Assembly (NCBI RefSeq): GCF_026212465.1
Contig: NC_080049.1
Location: 16,743,932-16,807,931 of the forward strand
Direction of reading: 5' to 3'
Source: Amaranthus tricolor
Lineage: Eukaryota > Streptophyta > Magnoliopsida > Caryophyllales > Amaranthaceae
Length of the DNA: 64,000 bases
How positions within the stretch are numbered: position 1 is the first letter of the stretch; each line of letters begins with the position of its first letter. Below the pieces are notes generated by a model. The model ran no database searches, was not told where the DNA came from, and saw only the letters and a list, made by a program, of their open reading frames with translations. Made by a program: the position numbers and the translations under genes. Shown one piece after another: positions 48,294 through 59,018 of this stretch.

Positions 48294-49680
48294 TCAAAAA
48301 CATAGTAAAATGGGAAGAAGAAAAAAACTTACAAATCGATTGTTAGAGTGCGCTCCAACAGAAAAATGTCCATTTGACTCAGTAGGTGGAGTTGTAGCAT
48401 TACTTCCTATTTTTGATAGATCTGAAAGCACAATATTGACCTCGGGATTGGCTTTAAGTAGTTTCTGTAGTTGGGGATTAGCTTCAAGTACTTGATCCAT
48501 AACTTGCGATTGCATGTTCTGTAAGAACTCGGGAGGAAATATGTAGCTCGAGTTAGTGCTCACTTTCCTTAGAGAAGTTTTTGTCACACCTTTTCCATAG
48601 ATTCGCACACGTCCACTATGCTCTGGTTTCTTTATCACTTCACTATAAGCATCTTTATAGTTTGAACCTTGATGTTCTTGCGACTCTATTGCTTTCATTT
48701 TCTCCTATTAACAATTTAAAACACCAGTGTATGCAAATTAAGTCAACAATACACTGTAAAACTCCAGCCATGACATCATGGCTTTCGTACACAAATAATA
48801 AGGCCAAATATGTTTGGGAACATACAATATTTTGTTTTGCAACATCGAAGCTTGTTTTGTATGACTTTCCTGGCTTTCTTTTTCGAGAAGTGATGTAGAC
48901 TTTTGCATTTGAAGGTTCTTCCTTATTTGGATCTTGTTGTTTCTATTCAAAATAATTTCATTAGTTAAGTTTATTTCGTATAAATAGATAAAAAACTGAA
49001 AAAATAATTACCAATTCTTCACGCAACGTTGTATAGGATGTAGGACCCATATTGTGAAAGTCATCCGACATTTGTCGATTAGATTTATTCTTCTCACTTT
49101 CATTCTATTGGATGGAAAAGAAAAGAAATCAGTGAAATATATCTATAGGAGAGAAGACTAAAACAAAATAAATATAAGAAGAGGAATACATACTTTAACT
49201 TCCTCAGCATCCCAATACTTTAGAAGTAGTTCGAATTGGCAATCTGGAATTATTGGTGGACGCTTATTCCATCTTTCAGCATAAGTGTTATATTTGTAGT
49301 AGTATAATCTCTTACACCTACATTTTCAATCTTTCCACATGGCATTCATAGTGGTCAACGCCCATGTTTTGCCAGCATCGTGTCCCACATACTTCTCCTA
49401 TATATTTAATTTTTTTACTTAGTAAACATTTTATCATACATATATAATAAAGTAGAAATTAGCAAATAATAATTTCATGCACTTACTTGGACATCTTCCA
49501 CATTTTGTCGTGTGTGGGTAAGCTTAGCCATTCACAATAATTCAGCGGTGCATACTCAGGATTCCTAGCCACAGTCCCTAGATATCGACTATATTCATTG
49601 TTAATTTTTTTTGTAGGACCAATTGGTTGTCCAACTGCGTTAAAGACGACCACTGGTCGTTCATGCATTGTACGAGCATG
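48294..49680 (-). pseudogene. tnpA-like protein of CACTA 3 (Ptta/En/Spm type), in several exons or broken
   Basis: Minus-strand pieces: 49668-49483 has RPVVVFNAVGQPIG and NEYSRYLGTVARNPEYAPLN, then CEWLSLPTHDKMW, the typical N-terminal part of plant Ptta/En/Spm proteins. A middle part near 49400-49200 mentions a region matching WKDCKCRLYYYKYNTYAERW. 48698-48294 has GKGVTKTSLRKVSTNSSYIF and a C-terminal stretch with QVMDQVLEANPQLQKLLKAN. Intervening AT-rich stretches could be introns. The protein would bind the subterminal repeats. An intact gene cannot be excluded. Confidence 0.62.
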
Positions 49681-49815
49681 AGCCTCAACTAGCTTTGTGG
49701 GACCTCGATGCTTCTTCTATTTTGGAGCTGAAAAAAATAGAAATACATTGATATGTGATGGACTTTAAAACTGAAGCATAATAATAATTTTTTTAAAAAT
49801 AAGTTGTGTTGCAAA

Positions 49816-51794
49816 TCAAACCTTGAACCACAAATCAAACTGGAGCAAGTAATGCATCATAAAATGTGCATCATGGCTCTTGTATCCTGTGATTTTTCGT
49901 TCATTTACTTGCACACACCGAGCAATGTTTGAGGCATAACCTTGGGGTAGCGTTGCATTTTTTATGGTTTGGCAAAACAATCGTCTTTCATTGGCATTCA
50001 TCCAAAACCTTGATGTTGGAACCTCTTTAGTTCCATCTTCTAACTCTTTAATCTCCAACTCAGGAACCCAACGTAGGTCTTTCTTTTCTCGGAGGTCTTT
50101 TAGGTCTCAACGAGCAGCTAAATTATCTTTTGTCTTCCAGGAATGGCTAACAATGTCGCAACAATATTATCAAACACATTTTTTTCTATGTGCATGACGT
50201 CCAAATTATGGGGATTAGAACAATGTTTCCAATAAGGCAACTTAAAAAGTATGGACATCTTTCTCCAGGGATTAGGATCATCCTCTGCTTGTTTCATCTT
50301 AGGTTGCTTTTTCCCATAATCATTTGGAAAATCACAAAGCAATTCCTCAATCTCAATTCCCGTCAAAGCCACGGGTGCAATTCGTTCATCAATTTTTCCA
50401 TTGAAGTTTCTTTTATTAAAACGCCACGGGTGATCAGTATCCAAAAATTTGCGATGGCACATGTAGCAATACTTGTGGCTATATGGTAACCACACTAAAC
50501 CAATTTCATAATGAAAATATGGGCAAGCTGTTTTACCTTTTGTGCTCCAACCAGATACCATTGCATAAGCAGGAAAATCACTAATAGTAGACACCAAAGC
50601 TACTTGCATGTCAAACCTTGTATTTGTTGACGCATCATATATTTCTAGGCCAAACTCCCACAAATCATTAAGATCTTTGATAAGTGGTTGCAAGTAGAAA
50701 TCAACATCTTTTCCAGGAGACAATGGGCCGGGGATAAGTAATGACAAAATTAGAAACTCTGACTTTGTGGCCAACCATGGAGGCAAGTTATAGTTGACCA
50801 AAATTACTGGCCATGTACTATGCACAATGCTCATTGAATTAAATGGGTTAAACACATCTGTGGCTAATGCAAGCCTCACATTACGAGGATCTTGAGAAAA
50901 TTTTGGATACAATTTGTCAAAGTTCTTCCAAGCTTCACCGTCCACCGGATGTTGCAAAAGTCCAAGTCCGTCTTTTCCTCGACCATTTGCATGCCATTTC
51001 ATGTAATTAGCAGTTTCGGCACACATATATAACCTTTGCAACCTTTTCTTAAGTGTAAAGTATCTTAGAATTTTTGCTGGAATTTTATGTGCCTTTTCTG
51101 AGGTATATTCAGTGTGATCATTTTCATTCGATTTCCACCTTGAGGCCCCATAAACATGACAACTTGTTGCAGTTGCATGCTCCTCCCAATATAGCATGCA
51201 GTCATTAGGGCATGCATCAATTTTTTTATAATCTAAACCTAAAACTTTCAACACTTTTTTTGCTTCATTCAACGATGTTGGCAATACAGAATCATCGGGT
51301 AGAACTTCCTTAAACAATGCTAGCAAAGTAGAAAATGCAACATTACTCAACTTATGATCACACTTGTATATATAAAGGCGAATTATAAACGCAAGTCTAG
51401 AGAATTTTTTGCAACCAGGATATAATTCTTGTTGGCCTTTTTCTATTAGACTTACAAACTTCTTTGCCTCATCATTTGGCCCTTCTCTCAGTGTAACGTT
51501 GAACATTTCTTGTATACCATCATTCATGTTCAATGGTTCATCATGTGCCTCTAATTCTTATTCATCACCCATCTTCCCAAACCCAGAAAATTCATCACTT
51601 CTTGGTACAAAACCATTGCAAATGATATGATCTTTCACGTCATTCTGACCATACCAATATCGATGATAACACATACAACATGGGCAACTAATTTGATTTC
51701 CTTGGGACCTTGTAGCAAAAGCTTTTTCAATGTATTCATCCGTTCCTTTTTGATAATCATAAATCCATCTAGGAAATTCCCACCACTTATCCAT
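49816..51794 (-). pseudogene. TNP2-like CACTA transposase of CACTA 3 (nearly intact N-terminal and catalytic parts)
   Basis: 51794-51558 encodes the N-terminal zinc-binding association domain (ISCPCCMCYH) and ends at a stop. 51533-50118 is a 471-codon open frame with the TNP2 domain: ARLALATDVFNPFNSMS-like segment (seen as VRLALATDVFNPFNSMS), IPGPLSPGKDVDFYLQPLI, DFPAYAMVSGWSTKGKTACP and NLDVMHIEKNVFDNIVATLL. 50058-49816 starts the DUF4218 part (GYKSHDAHFMMHYLLQF), then is cut off. Family proteins cut the element ends with a DDE-type nuclease. Only one stop (about 51558) and a frame change near 50118 break it, so decay is moderate. It lies upstream of the tnpA-like gene in the same direction. 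Confidence 0.85.
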
Positions 51795-52079
51795 TTCCTA
51801 AATGTAACTATTATAAGATTTTATACTAAAGGCAAAAACACTAGATTAATTAACAATTAATCAACTTGTATCAAGAAATCAGAGATTTGAATTATGATTA
51901 TATTACTAATAATAAGTCAAATAAAAAATAATTAACAATTTAATTAACAAATAGCAAATAGCAAATAATAGCAGCAACTCAACCAATTATGATTAACCAG
52001 AGATTAGAATTATGATTATGATTAACCAGAGATTTGAATTATGAAATTACCTCAACCAATTAATTAACAAATAGCAAAA

Positions 52080-52440
52080 AATAGCAGCAACTCAACAGCA
52101 GTAGCGAACAATAGCCAGAACGGCGAACAACAGAGCAACAACCACCAATGACAGCGGCAGCACCGTCCCACGACCCAACAACAGCTACCCACGACGGAAC
52201 AGCACCGTCCCACGACCCAACAGAACCGTCCAACGGCAGCAGCAACAACGACCCAACAGTAGCAACAACGACCACTTACGGCAGCCCGCAGCGACCAACG
52301 AACACTAGAAGCGCTGACCAACCACAGTAGATGAGTGGAGCCAATGCGTAGCAGCCCCGCCGCGCAACACCTCCAAACAGCCGCGCAAAACAGCTAAGTC
52401 GAAGTAGCAACAGTAGATCGAAATTCGCAAAGAAGATTTA
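52080..52440 (-). other. GC-rich leader region of CACTA 3 transposase gene
   Basis: Bases 52080-52430 are much richer in GC than anything nearby, with the repeated word ACAGCACCGTCCCACGACCC and AACAACGACC. Position just upstream of the transposase start suggests promoter or 5' UTR. ORFs here are low-complexity and rejected as genes. Confidence 0.5.
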
Positions 52441-52649
52441 GAATTAAATTGATGTGTAAATGAGAAATTAAGTTAAGTTTTAGAGGAAATTACAATTTAG
52501 TTTGTGAAATTGGGTTTTTTGAGAAGTAAGAGTGAATGTATGGTAATGAATCAGAAAGTAAGTAAAGGTGGAAAAGTTGAAAGTAAGTGAAATTTTTATT
52601 TTTCATTTCCCGGCAAACACTGCCCTCCTTAATATAATTTCATCAATTG

Positions 52650-52841
52650 AAGGTCTATTGCGACGGTTAATACACAACCGTAGTAATAGGTATCCGTCCC
52701 ATAACAATAAGTAGTCAATTGCGACGGTTTTAAACTAACCGTAGCAATAGGGTCCTAACTGTCGCAACAGAGTATCTATTGCTACGGTTTAAGTCTAACC
52801 GTCGCAATAGAGCGTCGCCATTGCTCGTTAATGTATTAGTG
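52650..52841. repeat. CACTA 3 right subterminal repeats
   Basis: Copies of CTATTGCGACGGTT and AACCGTAGCAATAG in both orientations, mirroring 47700-48012. Confidence 0.88.
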
Positions 52842-53983
52842 TCTCAAACTTCCGTTTTATTGAAAAAGTTAATAAAGATATTTAAACTAAAATCAATTAA
52901 TCATATGTTTAATCATAGACCCAAATTTTATACAATTAATCGATAAAATATCATTCCATGCTTCGAATTAGGGTTAAACCCTTAACCCTAATAAAGAAAA
53001 CTACTCACTAGACATGTTGATGAACATGCAATTAATGATAAATGAAAATCTAATTGAAATACTACACATGAAAATAATCAATAAATCAACACAAAAAGAC
53101 AAGTAATGAAGTAGCAAATCAAGAATACTTACTAATGGAGAAGAAATAAATGTAAATTGCAATAAAAATAAACATAACAATGGAGTTTTTCAAAAATGAA
53201 AACCCTAAAAACACAAAGGAATAATTCTAAAATTAAAACTAAAAAGATAATAACTAAAAGTAACTACCCCTATTTATACTAAAAGCTAGTTTGTAGGCTT
53301 TTTTCATAAAAAGTAACTCCCGATGTCTATTCTAAATAAAATAAAAATAAAAATAAAATATTAAAACAATGATGAAAAACCGTCAGTAACTGAGCAGAGG
53401 GGAACGCCGATTCGGCGGCCATGGTCCTCAATAGTAAACCGAGTCGGATTTTAATGAATGCGGAAGCGTGCAATTTCCAGAACCTACTGCCGTCTCGGCA
53501 GCTGCTTTGCCCCTATGAAAGTCGAGTCGGCTTTAATGACTGGCAAAAATACGAAATTTTCCAAAACATAACGCCGACTCGGCGTTTCTTGGACGTTTTG
53601 TGAAGCTGAGTCAGCTTTGAGTACTGCTAATAATGCTCCATTCCAGAAGGTTACACCGACTCAGCCTTGCATTAGAATCCTCATAGAGCCGAGTATGCCT
53701 TCCTCAAACCTAGGAGCTTCGTACTTAGGTTCATTTTGCGACTTCTTTCTTCGTTCTTTAACTTATGAGCATCAATCTTCTTCTCAAAATGCCATGCAAT
53801 TGTAAAAGCCACAATCCTTGCACAAACATACCCAAATATCATCATAATTAACTCATTTACTCTCAAATGATCAAACCATCGTAAATTAGAGTAAATGGAC
53901 TAAAAACAATCCTAAACTACCACTAAACTTCATCAAAGGAGCATAAAAATAAGCACAATAAGTGCAAATACTTGCACTTACCA

Positions 53984-54131
53984 GTTCTATTTCCCATGTT
54001 TACAATTTAACATATACTACTAGTTATCAATCTTAAAAATGAAATAATGAAAATATGAGCATCCCCGCATACATAAATCTTAACAGCCAATTAACGACAA
54101 TCATAAAAAGAAAATCTATAATAATTATATT
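53984..54131. other. Short spacer between two retrotransposon insertions
   Basis: AT-rich; may be the remaining right part of the LTR at 45780-47214. Nothing else seen. Confidence 0.3.
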
Positions 54132-54666
54132 TGTTAGGGATCAGAAATTCCATATACTCGAAATGCCCAAAATGCCCAAAATGCCCTTGGTCAATGGGTC
54201 AAGGGTCAATAGTACAAGTCAATATCGACCTTAAAGTCAATATTATAATGGTCAAAGTCACATAATAGTTTCCCATATTCACCTCAACTGAAGACACTTC
54301 CATGGGTAACCGCAACCATTATGTTACTTCCATGGTCACATTCTCTATAAGACAACATTATAGACATAACCAACCAGCGATTACAATTCCTATACTAAAA
54401 CTCCTATAAATAGATCATCCTAATGCAAAAATTGGGTTACGCAATTCTACTCTCAGACTCATACTTACACTTACCACTTACATTTATCCTTTTCGGTCTC
54501 ACTTATGCATCGGAGGGCCTTCTGAGACATTAACTCCTAGTTTACTCTTTCTTTGTGGTTGCAGGTACACCACTCGCGAGGGTCAGATCACCTCATTTCC
54601 CTTAATTCAAAGGTACTTCTCACTTAAAATCCTCTTTACAAATTCGACCATCTCACGGTAGAAACA
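54132..54666 (+). repeat. 5' LTR of Tat element (535 bp)
   Basis: Starts TGTTAGGGATCAG and ends GGTAGAAACA. A TATA-like CTATAAATAGATC is at 54402-54414. Defined by the start TG, end CA and the primer-binding site that follows; the other LTR is outside the window. Confidence 0.72.
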
Positions 54667-54690
54667 GTTTGGCGCCGTCTGTGGGGAATG
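54667..54690 (+). other. Primer-binding region of Tat element
   Basis: GTTTGGCGCCGTCTGTGGGG directly follows the LTR; this form is common in plant Tat-type gypsy elements. Confidence 0.75.
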
Positions 54691-54739
54691 ATAAGTACCA
54701 ACTTTCCAAATTACTTAACACTCAACCTTGAACTTTTCA

Positions 54740-55288
54740 ATGGCACCCCGAAAAACCAACACTAAGGAAGCGTTTATGGCTCGAAGCACCAACACTTCCA
54801 CTTCTCATCGTGAAAATCAGGCTGTAACAAGGCAGGATCCTGACATCCTTGCAAATAATCTTTCACAAACTTTTGCTGAGCAGTTACGCAATGTCGCAGC
54901 CCAACAAAATTCACCCCAACAAAACGACAACATCGAATTGAATGCCACTTTGGCAACCATGGCTCAACAAATGCAGGATCTTTGAATTATGTTCGCTGAC
55001 CACAAAAATGCCACACCCGAATTTGAGCGTCACACCATGGGGGAGAGTCATCAATCTCACTCTAAAGCTGAAACTTCGAAAAAGACACTTTTCAAGAGAG
55101 AGACGTCTCATGTAAATATCTCCACAAAAAAAATAAAAATGGCAGAGACATAAGATCTCATCTTAATAAAATTTGGCGGGAAAAGAACAATAGTGTCCAA
55201 AGTTTCCTGGATAGGAAGTGAAGTCAGAGGACTCAAGGAACAAAGGACCAAAATAGTTCATTCCATTTGGCAGAGTTGCCCGCCCCTC
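54740..55288 (+). pseudogene. Tat gag, N-terminal part (broken)
   Basis: The ATG at 54740 opens MAPRKTNTKEAFMARSTN, a polar leader rich in Gln and Asn that continues to a TGA at about 54985. Beyond it, in-frame similarity is hard to follow. The solo LTR at 55289 separates it from the next part. Confidence 0.6.
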
Positions 55289-57258
55289 TATTAGCTGAAT
55301 TTTATCTTTAATTTTGCTCCTATAAGTGGCTCGTTTAGCGTAAGGAAACTATATGTTATTGCATTGTTTTATTGGATTTTACGCTTATTTTGTTGCTTTG
55401 GTGTTTTATTTCATTTCAGGATCTAATCATCAAAACTGAGCACAAACTAGCCCTTTTTGTTGCATACATTGCTCACCTAAAAGTCGAGGGCTCAAAGAAG
55501 TGAAGCATCATGAGCCAAGCCACAAGAACAAGCCACAAGACGCCGACTCGACTAGAAGTAGCTCGAGCCAAGGTAGCTCGAGCAGTCCAGAAGCCTGTAC
55601 TTGTGATCAGAAGTTAAGTATCACATTCCTGAAGGTTGAGCGAGTACAGTCAAACTTCCAGTAGCTTTTGATCATTAGCAGAATGCATTTCAGGGGTACA
55701 GAATATCCGCTCGACCAGGTCGAGTGAGATAGCTCGGGTCGAGCGAAGATGATTTTCACATTCTTACTAATTTTTAAAGTTTCTGATGTTGTACCTGATG
55801 GTGGCTTGACTAGTTGAGCAGGCTCCGCTCGAGTCGAGCGAGATGGGCGGTAGTAGCTTTTACGATCTTTTTAAATATCATTTGAGGTCTAATCATATTT
55901 ATTCCTTTTTATTGATGTTGCCAGGACTGCTTAGCCACCCTACCCTATTAATAAGGGGTAGCACCTCCCTTCTACAACCTAGGGGTGATGTAACAATCAT
56001 GAAATCACCACCCCCACTTGTTTTGAAGGCTATAAATAGAGAAGAGGAAGATGGAACTGGGCATCTCAAATTTCACCCTTCATTTTGAGTAAGTTTTATG
56101 TATTCTTCATAGCTTAGCTTTAATTTCAATTAAAAATTGGTGTTTAGCATAATTTCTTAGCTTTCATTTCAATTAAAAGTTAGTGTTTAGCATAATTTCT
56201 CTTTCAATTCAATTAAGAACTTTCAATTTTCAATTACAATCTTATTTTCAATCCTCTAGTGTAACATTTTGCAATTTGGAATCTTCATCCATTGATGTAT
56301 TATTATTGAAGCTTTTGGAAGCTATTACTTTGAATCATCAACAATCATCTTCTTCATCCTTAGATTGAACCCAAAAGAGTAAATTCTATCTTTTGCATAT
56401 TATTGTTTTCAATTCATGTCCCCTAGTTATCTTTGATTAATTGCTTTTAGCTTCACATATTCATGCTTGTAGTTTTTCAACTTATATTGCATTCATCTTT
56501 TCGGAGTACTCTTGTTTAATTCATTCATCTATGGTTCTTGGCTTGTTTTCAATTTACGATCTCAATATGAGCATGAGTGAGTAGTTTATTTTGGCTTAGG
56601 CTAGGCTTTATCAGCATGTATGTAGTCTAAATTTCTTTCTTTACCTTTGGGTTGGTTGTGTTGTTTATGGTTTAAGATGGATTTTGCTATCATGTGTAGT
56701 GTCGTTGAATTAAGGGTGAGAGTCAACTTTTAATGATAATCTATGCTTAAAAATTAAGTCATCTCCATGAGAATAGGTAGATGCTTTGATTGGAAATGTT
56801 GAATGTGTACTTCATGTCTTAATATATGCTTAGCTCCATGAGAATAGGTAGTTGAGTATGATTTAGGAAGCTTTTGTTGCTCGAGAGAGAACATTAGTAT
56901 TTATGATACGTTCTTCCCCAAAACAAAACATCCATGACCTTAGGTTAAAGTTTAGTAAACACTACTTTGGTGAGAAAGCCTAGCCTATGCCTCTTTAGCT
57001 TATTGATCATTTTCTCTTTGCTTTAGTTCATTGCATCCTTATTTACTTTTATGCTTCATTTTCATTAAGTATTTTTAATTGCCTACTTTAATTGTTTCTA
57101 CCAACAAACATCATATTATACGTTTTCGAACACACTAATCGATTGTGAAACTATTAACTTAACCCCCACTCCCTGTGGATTCGACCCGTACTTGCCGCCG
57201 TACTAAGCTACGCCGTGCACTTAAGGTATTACTATTGAAGGACATAAAGTCTCGATCA
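55289..57258 (+). mobile_element. Solo LTR, gypsy-like, 1970 bp
   Basis: Perfect 5-bp TSD CCCTC (55284-55288 and 57259-57263). It ends CTCGATCA; it begins TATTAGCTGAATTTTATC, probably a mutated TGTTAG start. GCTCGAGTCGAGC-type palindromes lie at about 55540-55845, a TATAAATAG box is at about 56031, and CTCCCTGTGGATTCGACCCG is near the 3' end. No coding capacity. It interrupts the gag of the Tat element. Confidence 0.85.
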
Positions 57259-57963
57259 CCCTCCATGTTCCATCCAAGCAAATGAAGATCCTATGCTGCT
57301 AAATTCTCCTTTATCTGCGGACACCTTAGCCACATCAAATCCCGCCAAGATTAAAATCCCAGCAATAACTCCCTTCTCCGGCACTCAACGCCCCAAAGAA
57401 CACATGATCGCATATAAAAATCTAATGGTATTGTATACGATAGACCCAACACTCTTGTGCAAATTCTTTCGCATTACCTTGACAAGCCTAGCCCTGACTT
57501 GGTATACTTTGCTTCCCAATGGAAGCATTCATAGCTTAGTCGAGCTCGAAGCTAAGTTTCTCAGCCATTTTATGGCTTCCAAGACGCATGAGAAATTTAA
57601 AAATTTCACCTGCTGAGCATAACTCAACAAGAAGGAAAATCCATGTCTGCTTAGCTTCAATGAATCCATGACGGAGTCTTGGTGGTAACCGATTTGGAAG
57701 AGTCTATTGTTGTGTCAGCCTTAATAAACGGCATGAAAACTCACAAACTGAAGTTCCAGCTCTTGGAAAATCAAGTCAAAACCTATGCTGAAGCAATGAG
57801 GTAGGCCATAAGTTTTGTCACCGCCTTCAACATCTGCCATCAACTAGATCTTAACTTCAAGATAAGGAATAGTGACAAAATGGTTGGGACTCAAAGGGAG
57901 AAACCCCAAAATCAGAATCAAATGGCAACAAGAGGTCCTAATTGATCCGAGGGAGAAAGGAAA

Positions 57964-58234
57964 TGTGATACCCTGGATTTAGCATGAAAAATGATTGATA
58001 GACTACTCATATCAACAAGGTGCATCTTCTTTTCATGAGAGCCCATTTGCTAAGAACTCCACAGTTAAATGTGCTTGGTGTGGAGTAATCTTAGGATGGG
58101 TGACCTCCTGGGAAGTTTTCCCGTTCGCGCACGAGTGAGGCCAAAGTGCGCTGGAAAGACTTGTGTTGGTTTGTCAGGCTAGTCTATTGTCTCCCTGTGT
58201 AGTCACCGGCGGTCCGAGGGGCCGAGGTGTTACA
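57964..58234 (+). mobile_element. Cassandra solo LTR (271 bp) with 5S-rRNA-like promoter
   Basis: It starts TGTGATACCCTGG and ends GAGGTGTTACA, with perfect 5-bp TSD GGAAA (57959-57963 and 58235-58239). Bases 58052-58125 closely resemble the internal control region of plant 5S rRNA genes: AGAACTCCACAGTTAAATGT, GCTTGG, and AGGATGGGTGACCTCCTGGG. This combination defines Cassandra, a non-autonomous TRIM-type retrotransposon transcribed by RNA polymerase III. Only one LTR is present. Confidence 0.92.
58045..58128 (+). promoter_or_regulatory. 5S-like internal RNA polymerase III promoter
   Basis: Matches the A-box, intermediate element and C-box region of 5S rRNA (see Cassandra entry). The A-box ACAGTTAAATGTGCTTGG differs from the usual AGTTAAGCGTGCTTGGG at a few bases, so activity is uncertain. 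Confidence 0.7.
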
Positions 58235-58664
58235 GGAAATACCCACCGTGGAAACTCAGAGATGACGGTTATGACTCAAGATTTAACCGCAATGGGAGAG
58301 ACATCTTCTACGCCATCAGAAATGAACTGCCTTCTCTTTCAGCAATCCCTACACCTCAAAATCGAAGAAACATGGATTTGTGGTGTGAATATCACAAGAA
58401 ACATGGCACACACATTCTAATTGCTGTGAATTGAAGAGAATCCTGGACCAGTATGCTGATGAAGGGAAATTAAACCAGTTTGTCTACCATGGTTCATCAG
58501 GGAGGAGGTATAACTCGGACAATCGGGAATACAAAAAGGTGAAGCCGAAAAAGAAATCCGAGACAAAGGATCACTCTAGTGCCACCAATGCTGTGATTAA
58601 CATGATAGTGGGAGGGTTCTCATAAGAATATCCCACACTTCGATCTGCAAGAGACAACATTCAT

Positions 58665-59018
58665 ATGTTGATCAAAAGTCCGCCAAAAGAGCATCCCACT
58701 TGTCCTGAGATGAAGTTTGACGAGAAATTGAGCATACCTCTACTACAACCACACACTGACCCGGTGGTGGTCAGTCTCAAGATCGACCAAATGAAAGTCC
58801 GCCGTGTTCTGGTAGACACAGGAAGCACAACTGACTTAATCACTATGGATTGCCTCCGTCAAATGAAGTACGAAGAAAAACACCTTCAGCCCATCAAAAA
58901 GCCCTTGATTGGGTTTGGAGGTGGAAGAGCCATCCCACTCGGAACGATAGTCCTTCCAATGAGCGTCTGCGAGAAGAACAAGGGTCAGTGTCTTGCAGTC
59001 TGGCTTCACTGTAGTTGA
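58665..59018 (+). pseudogene. Tat aspartic protease (retropepsin)
   Basis: Contains VRRVLVDTGSTTDLITMDCL with the catalytic DTG-type motif and FGGGRAIPLGTIVLPM, typical of gypsy proteases. The ORF ends by frame loss. Confidence 0.85.

Larger units (their letters stand above)
47691..52841 (-). mobile_element. CACTA transposon 3 (5151 bp)
   Basis: The left end CACTACTACATTAATGAGC and the right end, reverse complement CACTAATACATTAACGAGC, are near-perfect inverted repeats of 19 bp. TSD TCT on both sides (47688-47690 and 52842-52844). Subterminal arrays of TTGCGACGGTT/AACCGTNGCAAT words at both ends. Genes on the minus strand: TNP2-like (51794-49816) and tnpA-like (49680-48294). The segment that should carry the end of DUF4218 and DUF4216 is missing, so it is internally deleted. 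Confidence 0.95.
47215..53983 (-). mobile_element. Gypsy-like solo LTR (about 1.6 kb) split by CACTA 3
   Basis: Outer ends are TGATGTGCAAATTTT (47215) and GCACTTACCA (53983). The flanks ATTCT and GTTCT form a 4-of-5 TSD, so the borders are probable, not certain. It was judged to be on the minus strand because the conserved LTR 3' region (reverse complement CTCTGAGTTCAACCCGTATT) lies at the left end. A cluster of GCCGACTCGGC-type palindromes covers 53400-53700. CACTA 3 interrupts it at 47691-52841 with TSD TCT. No internal retrotransposon genes. Confidence 0.68.
57264..58640 (+). pseudogene. Tat gag, capsid part (broken, with nested Cassandra LTR)
   Basis: 57293-57616 encodes the retrotransposon gag domain (KIKIPAITPFSGTQRPKEHM and LTSLALTWYTLLPNGSIHS). 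Stops follow. After the Cassandra insertion, 58431-58625 reads LKRILDQYADEGKLNQFVYH and ends INMIVGGFS, the typical join to protease in Tat elements. Confidence 0.78.

Noticed and set aside
52060..52330. Overlapping ORFs on both strands in GC-rich DNA (Ser/Val-rich and Thr/Pro-rich)
   Set aside because: Low-complexity, no ATG context or domain, located in the leader of the CACTA 3 transposase gene.
47213..53981. Alternative borders for the minus-strand solo LTR (TGTGCAAATT at 47218 to CTTGCA at 53976)
   Set aside because: Flanks CTTGA and CTTAC match less well than ATTCT and GTTCT at 47215 and 53983; kept as a possibility only.
58045..58128. A 5S rRNA gene
   Set aside because: Only the internal part of 5S is present, with mismatches. 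It sits inside a 271-bp Cassandra-type LTR with TG/CA ends and a TSD.
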